A model generated the notes under the pieces. That model saw nothing but the letters and a program-made list of their open reading frames with translations. It searched no databases and was not told the origin of the DNA. Below, piece after piece: positions 48,771-58,106 of a stretch of 64,000 bases of DNA (positions within the stretch are counted from its first letter, which is position 1; each line of letters starts with the position of its first letter). The stretch covers positions 24,675 to 88,674 of the forward strand of contig JAJDDX010000046.1 of assembly GCA_029260055.1 (NCBI GenBank), read 5' to 3'. The stretch is from Phycisphaerae bacterium. GTDB taxonomy: Bacteria > Planctomycetota > Phycisphaerae > UBA1845. The position numbers and the translations under genes are program-made.

Positions 48771-48889
48771 GGGTGCCCCACCTCCTCCGGAGGTGGGGGA
48801 GGCGATGATCACCGTCCGTTGGCCAATCGCGGGGCTCCGGCACGCTTGGCATCGTCTCCCCCACGTCCCAAGGACATGGGCCACCCGCC
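48771..48889. repeat. REPIN-like inverted doublet of GGGTGSCCCA-headed hairpins (copy 1)
   Basis: GGGTGCCCCACCTCCTCCGGAGGTGGGGGAGGCGATGAT ... ATCGTCTCCCCCACGTCCCAAGGACATGGGCCACCC. Confidence 0.8.
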
Positions 48890-49318
48890 GAACCGTTTCG
48901 GATGCCATCACGACCACGGATATGCCTTGAAAACCGCGTGTTGCGGCCCTCAGGCACGCGATTTGCCAGCGTTCTCCTGTCCGTGGCGGGGACGGTCTGC
49001 GCGTGCGGTGGCTGCTCCTTCGCCTCAGAAGTGCCGAGATGGGCCGCGGCTTCGACTCGGCGCTTCATTTCGTGTATATCTGCGGGTCCCGGTGCATGGC
49101 CGCCCTGTCGGCGGTCTAGAGTTTGGCGCGAGCCGCCGGGGACCCGTTTTCGTTCTTCTCGCGCAATACGTGACTAGAACCTCGGCAGAGCCGCCGAGGG
49201 CGACGAGCCACGCTTGGGCCGTCGTCTTGGGCCCGATGGTCCGCCCATCGAAGGCTACGCCGGGTTTGGCTGACATCACTGGCATTAGCGTACGCAAGCG
49301 ACAGAAAGGTGGAGACCC

Positions 49319-50689
49319 ATGATTCGATTTGGACCTGGGAACCTTCGGATTCCGAAGTTTGAAAGGCCGGTCTACGTTGTAGCCGGCGGCATGACGGACT
49401 TCAGAAAGAAGTACCCGGAAAAGAACACCTGCGAACTCGTCACCGAGGCGACCAGGATGGCCTTCGAGGAAAACGACCTCAAGGTCTCGGCTGAGGAACT
49501 TCGGCGAGAGGTCAACTGGTGCGTCTACTCGCAGTTCGCCGACCACTTCGGCGATCAGCTCCTGGCGGCCTCCAAGGTGCATGACTACCTCGGCTTCGAC
49601 CCGCTGGGCAATATCGAGGTCAAGACCGGTGGTGCGACGGGCGGTTCGTCCGTGCTGGCTGCGGCCCAGGCGGTGGCGTCGGGCTACGCGAGCTGCGTAC
49701 CGGTCGTTGGCTGGGAGCGCATGGACGAGGTGCCCACCAAGGTCGGTAACTCCTACATCGCCAGTGCAGCCTGCAAGGATTTCGAGAGCGAACTCGGCTG
49801 GATGTACGCGGCCTACTACGCCCTGATGGCCCAGCGCTATCAGTACGAGAACGAAGTGCCCCGCGAGACGCTCGCCAAGATCGCGATCAAGAACCACGGC
49901 TACGCCCGCTTCTCGCCCTACTCGCAGAACCCCGGCGAATACACCGTCGAGGACGTACTCAACAACGACATCGTCTCCGACCCGCTGTCGGTCCTCGAGT
50001 GCTGCGTGATGAGCGTCGGAGCGGCCACGCTCGTGCTCGCCGACGAGGAGACCGCCTACCGCCTCTCGGACAACCCGATGAAGCTCTCCGCCATTTGTGG
50101 CGGTACGCACACGCTGCGGACCGCCGACCGGCGTAACATGCCGATCCTCCTGCTGCCCAACGAAACGGAGGAGACCTACAAGGAATACTTCAACGGTCGT
50201 CGCCACGAATGGCCGGGCTTCAGCTCGTTCCTCGCCTCGCGCATGGCGGCCTACCTCGCCTACAACATGGCGGGCATCCACGATCCGGTCGAGGACTTCG
50301 ACATCCTCGAGACCCACGATGCCTTCACCATCAGCGATATTCAGACGTACGAAGACATCGGCCTTCGTCCTTACGGTCGCGGCCGCGAGTTCATCGAGTC
50401 CGGCGAGGCCTACCACGGCGCCAAGCTCCCGACCAACATGTCGGGCGGCCTGATCGGCTCGATGCACGCCGTCGGCGCGACGGGCATCTTCCAGATCATC
50501 GAACTGCTGTGGCAGCTTCAGGGCAAGTGGGACAAGTACCACGCCGACCCCGAGATATGGACGAAGTACGGAAAGAAGAAGCCGGACGATTTCAAGAGCC
50601 TCCAGGTCGACGGCTGCAAGAAGGGCTGTGCGATCTCGCACGCCGGCACGGGTAGCCACGTGACCTGCGCGGTCCTCGAGAAGCCGTAG
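49319..50689 (+). CDS. Thiolase-family protein (acetyl-CoA acetyltransferase-like)
   Basis: TGGATGGSSVLAAAQAVASGYAS, AIKNHGYARFSPYSQNP, DFDILETHDAFTISDI, GSMHAVGATGIFQIIELLWQL. Confidence 0.85.
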   Translation: MIRFGPGNLRIPKFERPVYVVAGGMTDFRKKYPEKNTCELVTEATRMAFEENDLKVSAEELRREVNWCVYSQFADHFGDQLLAASKVHDYLGFDPLGNIEVKTGGATGGSSVLAAAQAVASGYASCVPVVGWERMDEVPTKVGNSYIASAACKDFESELGWMYAAYYALMAQRYQYENEVPRETLAKIAIKNHGYARFSPYSQNPGEYTVEDVLNNDIVSDPLSVLECCVMSVGAATLVLADEETAYRLSDNPMKLSAICGGTHTLRTADRRNMPILLLPNETEETYKEYFNGRRHEWPGFSSFLASRMAAYLAYNMAGIHDPVEDFDILETHDAFTISDIQTYEDIGLRPYGRGREFIESGEAYHGAKLPTNMSGGLIGSMHAVGATGIFQIIELLWQLQGKWDKYHADPEIWTKYGKKKPDDFKSLQVDGCKKGCAISHAGTGSHVTCAVLEKP

Positions 50690-50817
50690 AGTTTGGATTT
50701 TGGAATTCGGAATGTCAGGCAGCGAGTACATCGCCAAGAGCGAACAGCCGGCCTTAGCCGAGGCTCGCTCGTCGCTGCCGGGGCTTTCTCATACGCTATT
50801 GAAAAAGAGGTAGAACA

Positions 50818-51291
50818 ATGGCTAATCCATGGCCTACGGCACAAGCCGAGGTAATCAGCGAGTCACCGCTCGCCATCAAGAATCCCAAGACCTGGTCGCA
50901 CTACCACACGTACGGCGGCTGGGGCAAGTTCTTCCAGGGCTTGCAGCAGAAGAAGCTCCTCGCGACGCGCTGCACGAACGCCGCCTGCGGGGAGAAGAGC
51001 CTATGGCTTCCGCCGCGATGCGAGTGTGTCGACTGCTGGCACCCGACCGAGTGGATCGAGGCGCCGCAGAGCGGTGAGATCGTCACCTGGAGCCTCGTGA
51101 AGTACCCTGGCGAGCTCTTTCGTCTGCCGGCTGACACGACGCTGATCAGCGTCGAGCTGGAAGGCGTCTGCACCAAGCTGATGAGCTGGCTCAAGGACGG
51201 CAAGGCGGAGATCGGCATGAAGGTCAAGGCGGTGTTCAACACGGACGCCCCGACGAACACGATCCTCGACCTAGCCTGGGTGCCGGCGTAA
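50818..51291 (+). CDS. Zn-ribbon/OB-fold (DUF35) protein, thiolase partner
   Basis: CTNAACGEKSLWLPPRCECVDC then OB-like GEIVTWSLVKYPGELF; follows thiolase. Confidence 0.8.
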   Translation: MANPWPTAQAEVISESPLAIKNPKTWSHYHTYGGWGKFFQGLQQKKLLATRCTNAACGEKSLWLPPRCECVDCWHPTEWIEAPQSGEIVTWSLVKYPGELFRLPADTTLISVELEGVCTKLMSWLKDGKAEIGMKVKAVFNTDAPTNTILDLAWVPA

Positions 51292-51404
51292 GCATGCACT
51301 GACGGGAAAGCGTAGCGTCGCCCTTCATGGGCGGCGCCGGCGCAAGCGAACGACAGTCAAGGGCGGGCTCCGACGCGCGGAGTCCGCCCCTGTTCGTTCG
51401 GTCC

Positions 51405-51436
51405 GGGTGGCATGGGCAAGCAGCAGCTTGCGCGTG
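51405..51436 (+). repeat. GGGTGGCATGGGCAAGCAGCAGCTTGCGCGTG REP-like unit
   Basis: Same architecture as RAYT-flanking repeats. Confidence 0.85.
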
Positions 51437-51461
51437 TGGCTCGGCGATGCCGCATCCACTC

Positions 51462-51590
51462 AGGGCGGGTGGCCCACCTCCTCCGGAGGTGGGGAAGGCG
51501 ATGATCACCACCGCTGGCGTCGCCAAATGGTGGAGCTGTTGAACGGTCGTTATCGTCTCCCCCATGTCCAAAGGACATGGGCCACCCGCC
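51462..51590. repeat. REPIN-like inverted doublet (copy 2)
   Basis: GGCGGGTGGCCCACCTCCTCCGGAGGTGGGGAAGGCGATGAT ... ATCGTCTCCCCCATGTCCAAAGGACATGGGCCACCCGCC. Confidence 0.85.
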
Positions 51591-51660
51591 AATCGTGACC
51601 ACAGCCGCCAACCGACCGCCAATCAGCGAACGCCCGACGGGCTGGAATTGTCGGACGCTC

Positions 51661-51681
51661 TCAAGCAGCAGCTTGTCCGTG
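51661..51681 (+). repeat. Partial REP-like unit TCAAGCAGCAGCTTGTCCGTG
   Basis: Matches the 3' half of 19365..19396. Confidence 0.75.
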
Positions 51682-51710
51682 CGACTCCGCAGGGAAGGTC
51701 GCCCGCAAAA

Positions 51711-51741
51711 GGTGGCATGGGCAAGCAGCAGCTTACCCGTG
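51711..51741 (+). repeat. GGTGGCATGGGCAAGCAGCAGCTTACCCGTG REP-like unit
   Basis: Same family; abuts the 3' end of mqnE. Confidence 0.85.
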
Positions 51742-51763
51742 TGGCACGGCAATGCCCGTTCCG

Positions 51764-53008
51764 TCAGGGCACGACCGGCAGGCTCACGTCGTCCGCAGGG
51801 TCGGTAGGCGCCCCATGCGTCGGATCGAATGCAACCGACCATGGCTCGCGCTCGACGCGCCACGTCTTCTCATCACGAACAACGCGGCGATAGAGTGTAT
51901 CCCGCTCGATCGGCTCGCACCCCGCCTCGACGATCATGCGCTTCAGCTTGTCGACCGTAAGCTCCTGATGCGTGCCACCGTCACCCTCCCGCTTGGTGAT
52001 GTCGTAGTAGACGACCGTGCCGTCGATATCATCGACGCCCCAATCGAGCGACACCTGGGCCAGCTTCGGCGTCTGCATGATCCAAAAAGCCTTGATGTGC
52101 GGGATGTTGTGACACATCAGCCGCGATAGCGCCAGCGTCCGCAGGTCGTCCAGCCCGGTCGGCCCGGGCAGATCGGACAGCGCACTGCCGTCCGGAATAA
52201 ACGACAGCGGTATGACGCAGTTGAAGTGCGCCCTACGCGACCGCAGGCTTTCCTCCTGATGCTCGCGGAGCTTGATCAGGTGTCCGATGCGCTCAGCCGG
52301 GGTCTCGACATGCCCGTAGAGCATCGTCGCGTTCGTGAAGATGCCCAGTTCGTGGGCTACACGGTGTACCTCGAACCACTCCGCCTCGCCGACTTTGTTC
52401 TTGAAGGTCTCGTCGTGGACCCGGTCGTCGAAGATCTCCGCTCCGCCGCCGGGCATCGAGCCTAGCCCCGCCTCGCGCAGCCGCGTAAGCACCTCGGCAA
52501 TCGACAGTCGCGGCGAAGCGATCCGCGTCAAGTGAATGATCTCGATGGCCGTAAACGCCTTGATGTGCATGTGCGGACAGGCGTCGCGAATCGCACTGCA
52601 CATATCGGTGTAATAGGAAAACGGCAGCTTCGGGTGCAGCCCACCGACGATGTGTACTTCCGTGGCGCCTTGGCTGTAGGCGCTCTTCGCGCGAGCGACG
52701 ATCTCGTCGATCGACAGTTCATATCCATCAGCCGGCGCGCCGCTCTTGGCGTACGGCCGATAGAACGAGCAGAACTTGCACCTAAGCACGCAGAAGTTCG
52801 TGTAGTTGACGTGCAGGTTGATGTTGTAGTACGCGCGTCGACCGTGCAGACGCTCACGCACGATTGCCGCCAGTTCGCCGAGCGTATGGATGTCGCGCGA
52901 CTGACAGAGGCGCAGGCCATCCTCCAGGGACAACGGCTCACCCGCCTCGACGCGCGGTCGCAAGTCGGCAATGGTGTCGGTCGGCGTAGAACTCGGTGTA
53001 GAATTCAT
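51764..53008 (-). CDS. mqnE: Aminofutalosine synthase (radical SAM, menaquinone futalosine pathway)
   Basis: NYTNFCVLRCKFCSFYRP CxxxCxxC; EVHIVGGLHPKLPFSYYTDM; GLGSMPGGGAEIFDDRV; ATMLYGHVETPAERIGHL. Confidence 0.9.
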   Translation of the reverse strand: MNSTPSSTPTDTIADLRPRVEAGEPLSLEDGLRLCQSRDIHTLGELAAIVRERLHGRRAYYNINLHVNYTNFCVLRCKFCSFYRPYAKSGAPADGYELSIDEIVARAKSAYSQGATEVHIVGGLHPKLPFSYYTDMCSAIRDACPHMHIKAFTAIEIIHLTRIASPRLSIAEVLTRLREAGLGSMPGGGAEIFDDRVHDETFKNKVGEAEWFEVHRVAHELGIFTNATMLYGHVETPAERIGHLIKLREHQEESLRSRRAHFNCVIPLSFIPDGSALSDLPGPTGLDDLRTLALSRLMCHNIPHIKAFWIMQTPKLAQVSLDWGVDDIDGTVVYYDITKREGDGGTHQELTVDKLKRMIVEAGCEPIERDTLYRRVVRDEKTWRVEREPWSVAFDPTHGAPTDPADDVSLPVVP

Positions 53009-53020
53009 GGTACAAGCATC

Positions 53021-53055
53021 CGCGGCAGGTCTCGTTCCTCGACGCTGCCCTACAG
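53021..53055. repeat. REP-like repeat CGCGGCAGGTCTCGTTCCTCGACGCTGCCCTACAG
   Basis: Related copies at 53226..53260 (inverted) and 54162..54197. Confidence 0.75.
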
Positions 53056-53225
53056 ACTCCGTACGTCAGGGCGGGATTATAGCGGCGATCCACCGATCGG
53101 CACCGCGCGAGCTTTCAAAAGTTGTGGCAGGATCACGAGCCCTGCGCCTCGTCGCCTATTGGCTGCCCATCCGAACCGCGCCCGTAAGGAAGCGGCTCTA
53201 ACCAAACATGGCGCGGCTAAATCCC

Positions 53226-53260
53226 GGTAGGGCACGGTCGAGGAACGAAACCTGCCGTGA
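53226..53260. repeat. Inverted copy: GGTAGGGCACGGTCGAGGAACGAAACCTGCCGTGA
   Basis: Reverse complement related to 53021..53055. Confidence 0.75.
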
Positions 53261-53389
53261 CGACCCGGCCCGTGGATACCGGTAGAGCGGCTGTCTTTGA
53301 GCTGCCTGTGTGTTGCGAAGACGGAACGAAGGTAGAATCCGGCCTGATGCGTGGAATGCTCTGGCGCTGATAAGAACGAGGCTCGGACT

Positions 53390-54103
53390 GTGACTGCTGA
53401 TCTGCCGGATATTCCGGTTTGCCTTGGCTGTGGCTACAGCCTGCGCGGAGTTCCTGAGCTACGATGCCCCGAATGCGGCCGAACGTTCGACCCCGGCGAT
53501 CCCGTCACATACCGGACAAATGACTCGCCGCTCTGGTTGTGGCGCGCCAGAGCGCCATCCGCTTGGGTCGTCGCGATCGTCATGGTCATGGCCGGGTTGG
53601 CTCTCGGGTATGTCAGCAATCCATCCATGGCGGGTGAGTGCGCGATGGTCTACGGTCTGCTACCGGCGTTTTGCCTGTGCGTTGACTACGTTGGGCGCGC
53701 GGTATGCTGCCGGCGCCTTCGGGGCCGGCTACCACCGTACGAAACAAATGCGTCGAGACGACGCCGGTGGCGATGGGGTGTTCTGCCGTTGGCCGCGATG
53801 CTTGTCGTTACGGGAATGGTGACGAACTGGCCGATGCAGATCCGGTTCCACTTCAGCCTGCCCGCGTTCGAACAGGTTGCTCAGGGCATTCGGAGCGGAG
53901 CGACCGTCAACACCGGTCCGCAGTGGATCGGACTCTACTATGTCGAGCGGATCGTGCCGGGGCGCGATGAGGCCATCGGTTTTGCCACGGGAACGGATGT
54001 CTACGACACGGTGTTCTACTATGAACTGCCGCCCAGCTATCTCATCGGTCCGGATCGACCCCTAACACGGGACTGGTGCGCTGCCGACAGGCGGCCAAGA
54101 TGA
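53390..54103 (+). CDS. Membrane protein with N-terminal zinc ribbon (CLGCGYSLRGVPELRCPECG)
   Basis: Zinc ribbon followed by TM segments; GTG start at 53390 probable (ORF from 53351). Confidence 0.6.
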   Translation: MTADLPDIPVCLGCGYSLRGVPELRCPECGRTFDPGDPVTYRTNDSPLWLWRARAPSAWVVAIVMVMAGLALGYVSNPSMAGECAMVYGLLPAFCLCVDYVGRAVCCRRLRGRLPPYETNASRRRRWRWGVLPLAAMLVVTGMVTNWPMQIRFHFSLPAFEQVAQGIRSGATVNTGPQWIGLYYVERIVPGRDEAIGFATGTDVYDTVFYYELPPSYLIGPDRPLTRDWCAADRRPR

Positions 54104-54161
54104 AGCGCCTGTCCAGTGCGGGCAAAAGAACACGAAGCGATTTCGACACGCGCATCCACAT

Positions 54162-54197
54162 GCGCGGCAGGTCTCGTTCCTCGACGTTGACCTACAT
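54162..54197. repeat. REP-like repeat GCGCGGCAGGTCTCGTTCCTCGACGTTGACCTACAT
   Basis: Same family as 53021..53055; abuts pepF-like stop. Confidence 0.75.
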
Positions 54198-54200
54198 GGC

Positions 54201-55907
54201 TTAGTCCGGCAGCTTCTCCAACTCCCGCTGAATCAGTTCCATCACCGGTGCGATCGTGTCGTAGGAGAAGTCGAACCTCGCCCCGGCGGCCTCGAACAAC
54301 TCCGGCAGGGGCCGGCTCCCGCCCAGTGATAGCGCGGAACGATAGGACCGAATCGCCCCGCCGCGGTCGGCCTTGGCGTTCCGCCAGATCTGAAGCGCGC
54401 CGAGCTTCGCGATGCCGTATTCGATGTAGTAGAACGGCACCTCAAACAGGTGCAGTTGCCGGTGCCACGCACAGGCAAGGGTCTCCTCGTAGCCGGTGAA
54501 GTCGGCGATCCCACCGAACCGATCGTGCAACGCCAGCCACTGCTCGCGGCGCTGCTGCCGCGTGTGATCCGGATGCGTATAGAGAAAATGCTGAAACGCG
54601 TCGATCGTCGCGATCCACGGGAACAGGGCGATGATGGTCTCCAACTGGCTCCGTTTGGCTCGGCCGAGGTCTTCGCCCTGGTAGAATTCGCCGAGATGTT
54701 CGAGCGAGAGCAGCTCCATGCCGAACGATGCCACCTCCGCGAACTCGATGGGGCTGCTGCGGTAAGTGATCAAAGGGTCGTGCCGAGCGGCGAAACAATG
54801 GAAGGCGTGCCCGCCCTCGTGAATCAAGGTGCGCACATCCCGCTGGGTACCGACGGCGTTCATGAAGATGAAGGGATGGCGGGCCTCATCGTACGTCGCC
54901 TGATAGCCACCCGGCGCCTTGCCTTTGCGGCTGTCGAGGTCGAGGTGGCCATCCGCTCGCATTTCGTCGAATTGGGCACCGAGCTCGGGATCGACGCTAT
55001 GGAAGACGGTGGCTGCCCCATCGCACAAACGCTCGACGGTATCGAATGGCTTGAGCGGCGGGCGACCCTTCACGTCGACCGCCATGTCCCACGGTCGAAG
55101 AGGATCGACCTCGAGCAAGCCGGCCCGGCGGCGCTGTAGGTCGCGGACGAGCGGCACGACCGCCCGCTCGATGGCATCGTGAAACGCCAGGCAATCCTCG
55201 GGCGTATAGTCGAACCGTTCCTTGGCCTTGAAACAATACTCGCGGAAGTCGGCGCAGTCGGCGTTCAGCGCCATCCGATGGCGCAGTTTGACCATGTCGT
55301 CGAAGATGCCTTCGAGCGTCTCGGCATCCTGAAGGCGGCGCTTCGTCTCCGTTTCCCACGCGCTTTGTCGGAGTGATCGATCCGTTCGTTCGGCGTAGAG
55401 CGCCATCTGCTGAAGCGTTTGCTCCTTGCCCTCGAACTCGACCATCTGGGCGCCGCTGATCTCCTGGTACTTCTGCTCGAACTTAGCCTCTTCGGTCTGA
55501 AGAGGCACGTTTTTGTCACGGTAGATGTCGACCTGAGCGCGGACGCTCCGATCGAGCACGTGGTATCGCTCCCGATCCAACTCGCGGCCGGCCGGGCTTT
55601 GGGTGTACTTGATATTCAACTCGTGGCAGCGCGGCTTGCACTTCGGCTCGATGTTGTCGAGAAAGTCGAAGAACGCGGCCTTGCACGCCTCATCATCGGT
55701 GTGGCAGGTCATCTTGATGCGTCGATCCGTGCCGACCTCATCGATGAACGCGATCAACTCGCTGTAATCCTCGAGCCAGCGTGTCAGCGTCTCGGCGGTG
55801 CTGATGTCGGCATCGCGCAGCCGATCGAAATAAGGCTCGACCGTCTCCCACGAATCGAGCACGGCATCGGCGGCGACAAATCGGCGCGGAAACTTTTCAC
55901 TCGGCAT
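54201..55907 (-). CDS. M3-family oligoendopeptidase (PepF-like)
   Basis: TLIHEGGHAFHCFAARHD (HEGGH, M3 HExGH-type); IEFAEVASFGMELLSLEHL. Confidence 0.9.
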   Translation of the reverse strand: MPSEKFPRRFVAADAVLDSWETVEPYFDRLRDADISTAETLTRWLEDYSELIAFIDEVGTDRRIKMTCHTDDEACKAAFFDFLDNIEPKCKPRCHELNIKYTQSPAGRELDRERYHVLDRSVRAQVDIYRDKNVPLQTEEAKFEQKYQEISGAQMVEFEGKEQTLQQMALYAERTDRSLRQSAWETETKRRLQDAETLEGIFDDMVKLRHRMALNADCADFREYCFKAKERFDYTPEDCLAFHDAIERAVVPLVRDLQRRRAGLLEVDPLRPWDMAVDVKGRPPLKPFDTVERLCDGAATVFHSVDPELGAQFDEMRADGHLDLDSRKGKAPGGYQATYDEARHPFIFMNAVGTQRDVRTLIHEGGHAFHCFAARHDPLITYRSSPIEFAEVASFGMELLSLEHLGEFYQGEDLGRAKRSQLETIIALFPWIATIDAFQHFLYTHPDHTRQQRREQWLALHDRFGGIADFTGYEETLACAWHRQLHLFEVPFYYIEYGIAKLGALQIWRNAKADRGGAIRSYRSALSLGGSRPLPELFEAAGARFDFSYDTIAPVMELIQRELEKLPD

Positions 55908-55945
55908 GGCTATCCGGGGTCCTTTGTGATTGTCACCGGCAGGTC

Positions 55946-55975
55946 GGGTGGCATGGGCAAACTTGTTTGCCCGTG
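55946..55975 (+). repeat. GGGTGGCATGGGCAAACTTGTTTGCCCGTG REP-like unit
   Basis: Same head, perfect stem CATGGGCAAAC/GTTTGCCCGTG (one wobble). Confidence 0.85.
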
Positions 55976-56038
55976 CGATCGGTCGAGCACGGGGAAGCTC
56001 CGCTCGTGCCTCGATCCGCGTGTCCGCGCCGCCCTCCC

Positions 56039-58018
56039 TCAGGCGTAGCTGTGAAGACCGGTGATGACGAAATTCACGGCTATCCAGTTAAACAACATGA
56101 CCTGGAAGCCGACCACCGCAAGGATAGCCGTGTGGAACGCCTTGTCACGCACCTTGAGCCGCACGTGCAGCAGAATCAGGAAGATGATGAACGTGTTGAG
56201 GGCGAAGACCTCCTTCGGGTCCCAGCCCCACGGGCGGCCCCACGAGTGATCCGCCCAGATCGCACCCATGACCGTCCCCGCCCAGAGCATGATGAACGCC
56301 ACCTCGACCAGGACCATCGTCGCTCCGTCGAAGACCTGACCCGTCGTGGGACGCTCCGGCTGTAGGAACCGCGAACTCGTCGGCGCACTCGACATCAAGG
56401 CGGATGCCCCGCCCGACGCGGAGCGTTCGGGACGCACACCCGCCCGCGTCCGAGCGGCCGCCGCGAAGCCCTCCAAGGAGACGAAAATCAGCGAAGCCCA
56501 CAGAGCGGATACGTTCGCGTAGAGGGCATAGCCCTGCAGCCCATACTTCTCTCTTGCGATGAAGTGCATGAGTATGGCGTAGGCCGTGTAGTTGAGCGCG
56601 ACGATGGCGATCGGGAGAATGAGCAGCCGCCATTTCGGAATCGAACCGTTGTCCCAAGACAGGCACCATCGCTGGCGAAGTAGCAGCAGCGCCGGCACGC
56701 AGGCCAGCCCGATCACCGCGTAGCTCCAGATGATCACGTTGGTGTGGATGTAGAGCCATATATCGTTCAGCGCCGCCATCTTGTTGCTGATGGACGAGTC
56801 CAGATAGACCGGGAGGTAATAGGCCGCCATCAGGGCGATCATCGACATGACGGCTGAGCCTAAGGCGAAGACGTTGCGGAACGGCGTCTTGCGGGCAAAC
56901 CACTCGATCAGGAGCGCTCCGACGCCGCCGAACCAGGCGGCTGTCGTGACCGCCTCGAACATGTTCGCATTGGGCCAACGTCCCGAGATGTACCAGCGAA
57001 TCCCCACGCTGGCGCTCTGAAGCAGGAAGGCAAAGACGAACAAACCGATGCCGAGCCGGCGGGCACCTTTCCATTTGTAGATGACCGCCATCAGCAACGG
57101 TAGAGCGCTGGCGAGATAGACGAGCCACACCCATGTCATGCCCTTGTAGCGGAAGTACCAGCTCTCCATCGACAGGCGGCTCTGCGACGGGTAGAGCTCG
57201 GCGGCGGAGGAGCGTACGAGCTGTGCGACCGTCGTGGCGTGCGTATTGACGGTGGCTGCGTCCTGACTTCGCCACGCGTTGCGAAGACCGGACCAGGCCT
57301 TCGCGAGGTTGCCCTGCAGTTCGGTGCTGACACCCGGTATGGAACCGCCGCTCATTCCGGCGTGCGCCGCGTCTTGCGGCGCGCCGCCCATGCTCTCGAT
57401 GTGCATGACGGATACCCATTGCGTCTCGGGCGTCGCATCATCCGGCGCCACCAGCTTCAGGTTCTCGCCGAGAAACTGAGGCTGCGAAACGAACAGTGCG
57501 CTGTTGATCATGTCGACGGGTTTGCTGGTTCTAATCAGGTCGCGCCCGAGCACGTTCAAGAGCGCCTTGACCTCCGGCTCGTTGAGCAAGGACGGAGCGA
57601 TCAGGCGGCTCTTCCTGATGGCGGCTAGGCGGCCTGCGTCCAGCCGAGGGTCTTCCTCCAGCACGTTGAGTATCCGGCCCAGCACGAGCTTGTTCTTGAC
57701 AAAGATGATGTCCGTGTCGGTGTAGGCTTCAGGCCTGAATAGCAAGTCCAGATAGGAATAGCCGTGGGATTGTCCGTTGACGACGCGCGGGCCGGCGATG
57801 TAACCCATGTACGTCTTGGCATGGCTCTCGAACGAGCGCAGACGTCCGTCCGCCTGCACAGCCGTCGCGTACAGCGGAGTCAAATCCACCTCGCTCATGA
57901 ACGCCGACGACGGGCTTTCCGTGCTCGGCGGGCGCATCACCATGCCGTACCCCACGCCGCCCGCAATTGCGAGCAACACCATCACGTCGATGAGACGAAT
58001 CCGAATCTTGCCGTTCAT
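56039..58018 (-). CDS. ccsA: Cytochrome c biogenesis protein CcsA/CcmF-like (System II)
   Basis: WADHSWGRPWGWDPKEVFALNTFIIFLILLHVRL. Confidence 0.9.
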   Translation of the reverse strand: MNGKIRIRLIDVMVLLAIAGGVGYGMVMRPPSTESPSSAFMSEVDLTPLYATAVQADGRLRSFESHAKTYMGYIAGPRVVNGQSHGYSYLDLLFRPEAYTDTDIIFVKNKLVLGRILNVLEEDPRLDAGRLAAIRKSRLIAPSLLNEPEVKALLNVLGRDLIRTSKPVDMINSALFVSQPQFLGENLKLVAPDDATPETQWVSVMHIESMGGAPQDAAHAGMSGGSIPGVSTELQGNLAKAWSGLRNAWRSQDAATVNTHATTVAQLVRSSAAELYPSQSRLSMESWYFRYKGMTWVWLVYLASALPLLMAVIYKWKGARRLGIGLFVFAFLLQSASVGIRWYISGRWPNANMFEAVTTAAWFGGVGALLIEWFARKTPFRNVFALGSAVMSMIALMAAYYLPVYLDSSISNKMAALNDIWLYIHTNVIIWSYAVIGLACVPALLLLRQRWCLSWDNGSIPKWRLLILPIAIVALNYTAYAILMHFIAREKYGLQGYALYANVSALWASLIFVSLEGFAAAARTRAGVRPERSASGGASALMSSAPTSSRFLQPERPTTGQVFDGATMVLVEVAFIMLWAGTVMGAIWADHSWGRPWGWDPKEVFALNTFIIFLILLHVRLKVRDKAFHTAILAVVGFQVMLFNWIAVNFVITGLHSYA

Positions 58019-58106
58019 GTGGTCAATTCCCAGGCGGTCTTGGTCACCGCTGTTGCGGACGGCGTTTCGGTTCCAAACGAACAGTCCATCGTTGTATCGC
58101 GATCAC

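Noticed and set aside
51405-51741. Possible CRISPR or integron attC cluster downstream of thiolase/OB gene
   Set aside because: Irregular spacing, mixed orientations and no cas/intI; fits REP/REPIN units better.
56145-57419. 424-aa alternate-frame minus ORF within ccsA-like gene
   Set aside because: Out-of-frame; the ccsA-like frame contains the WGWDPKE motif.
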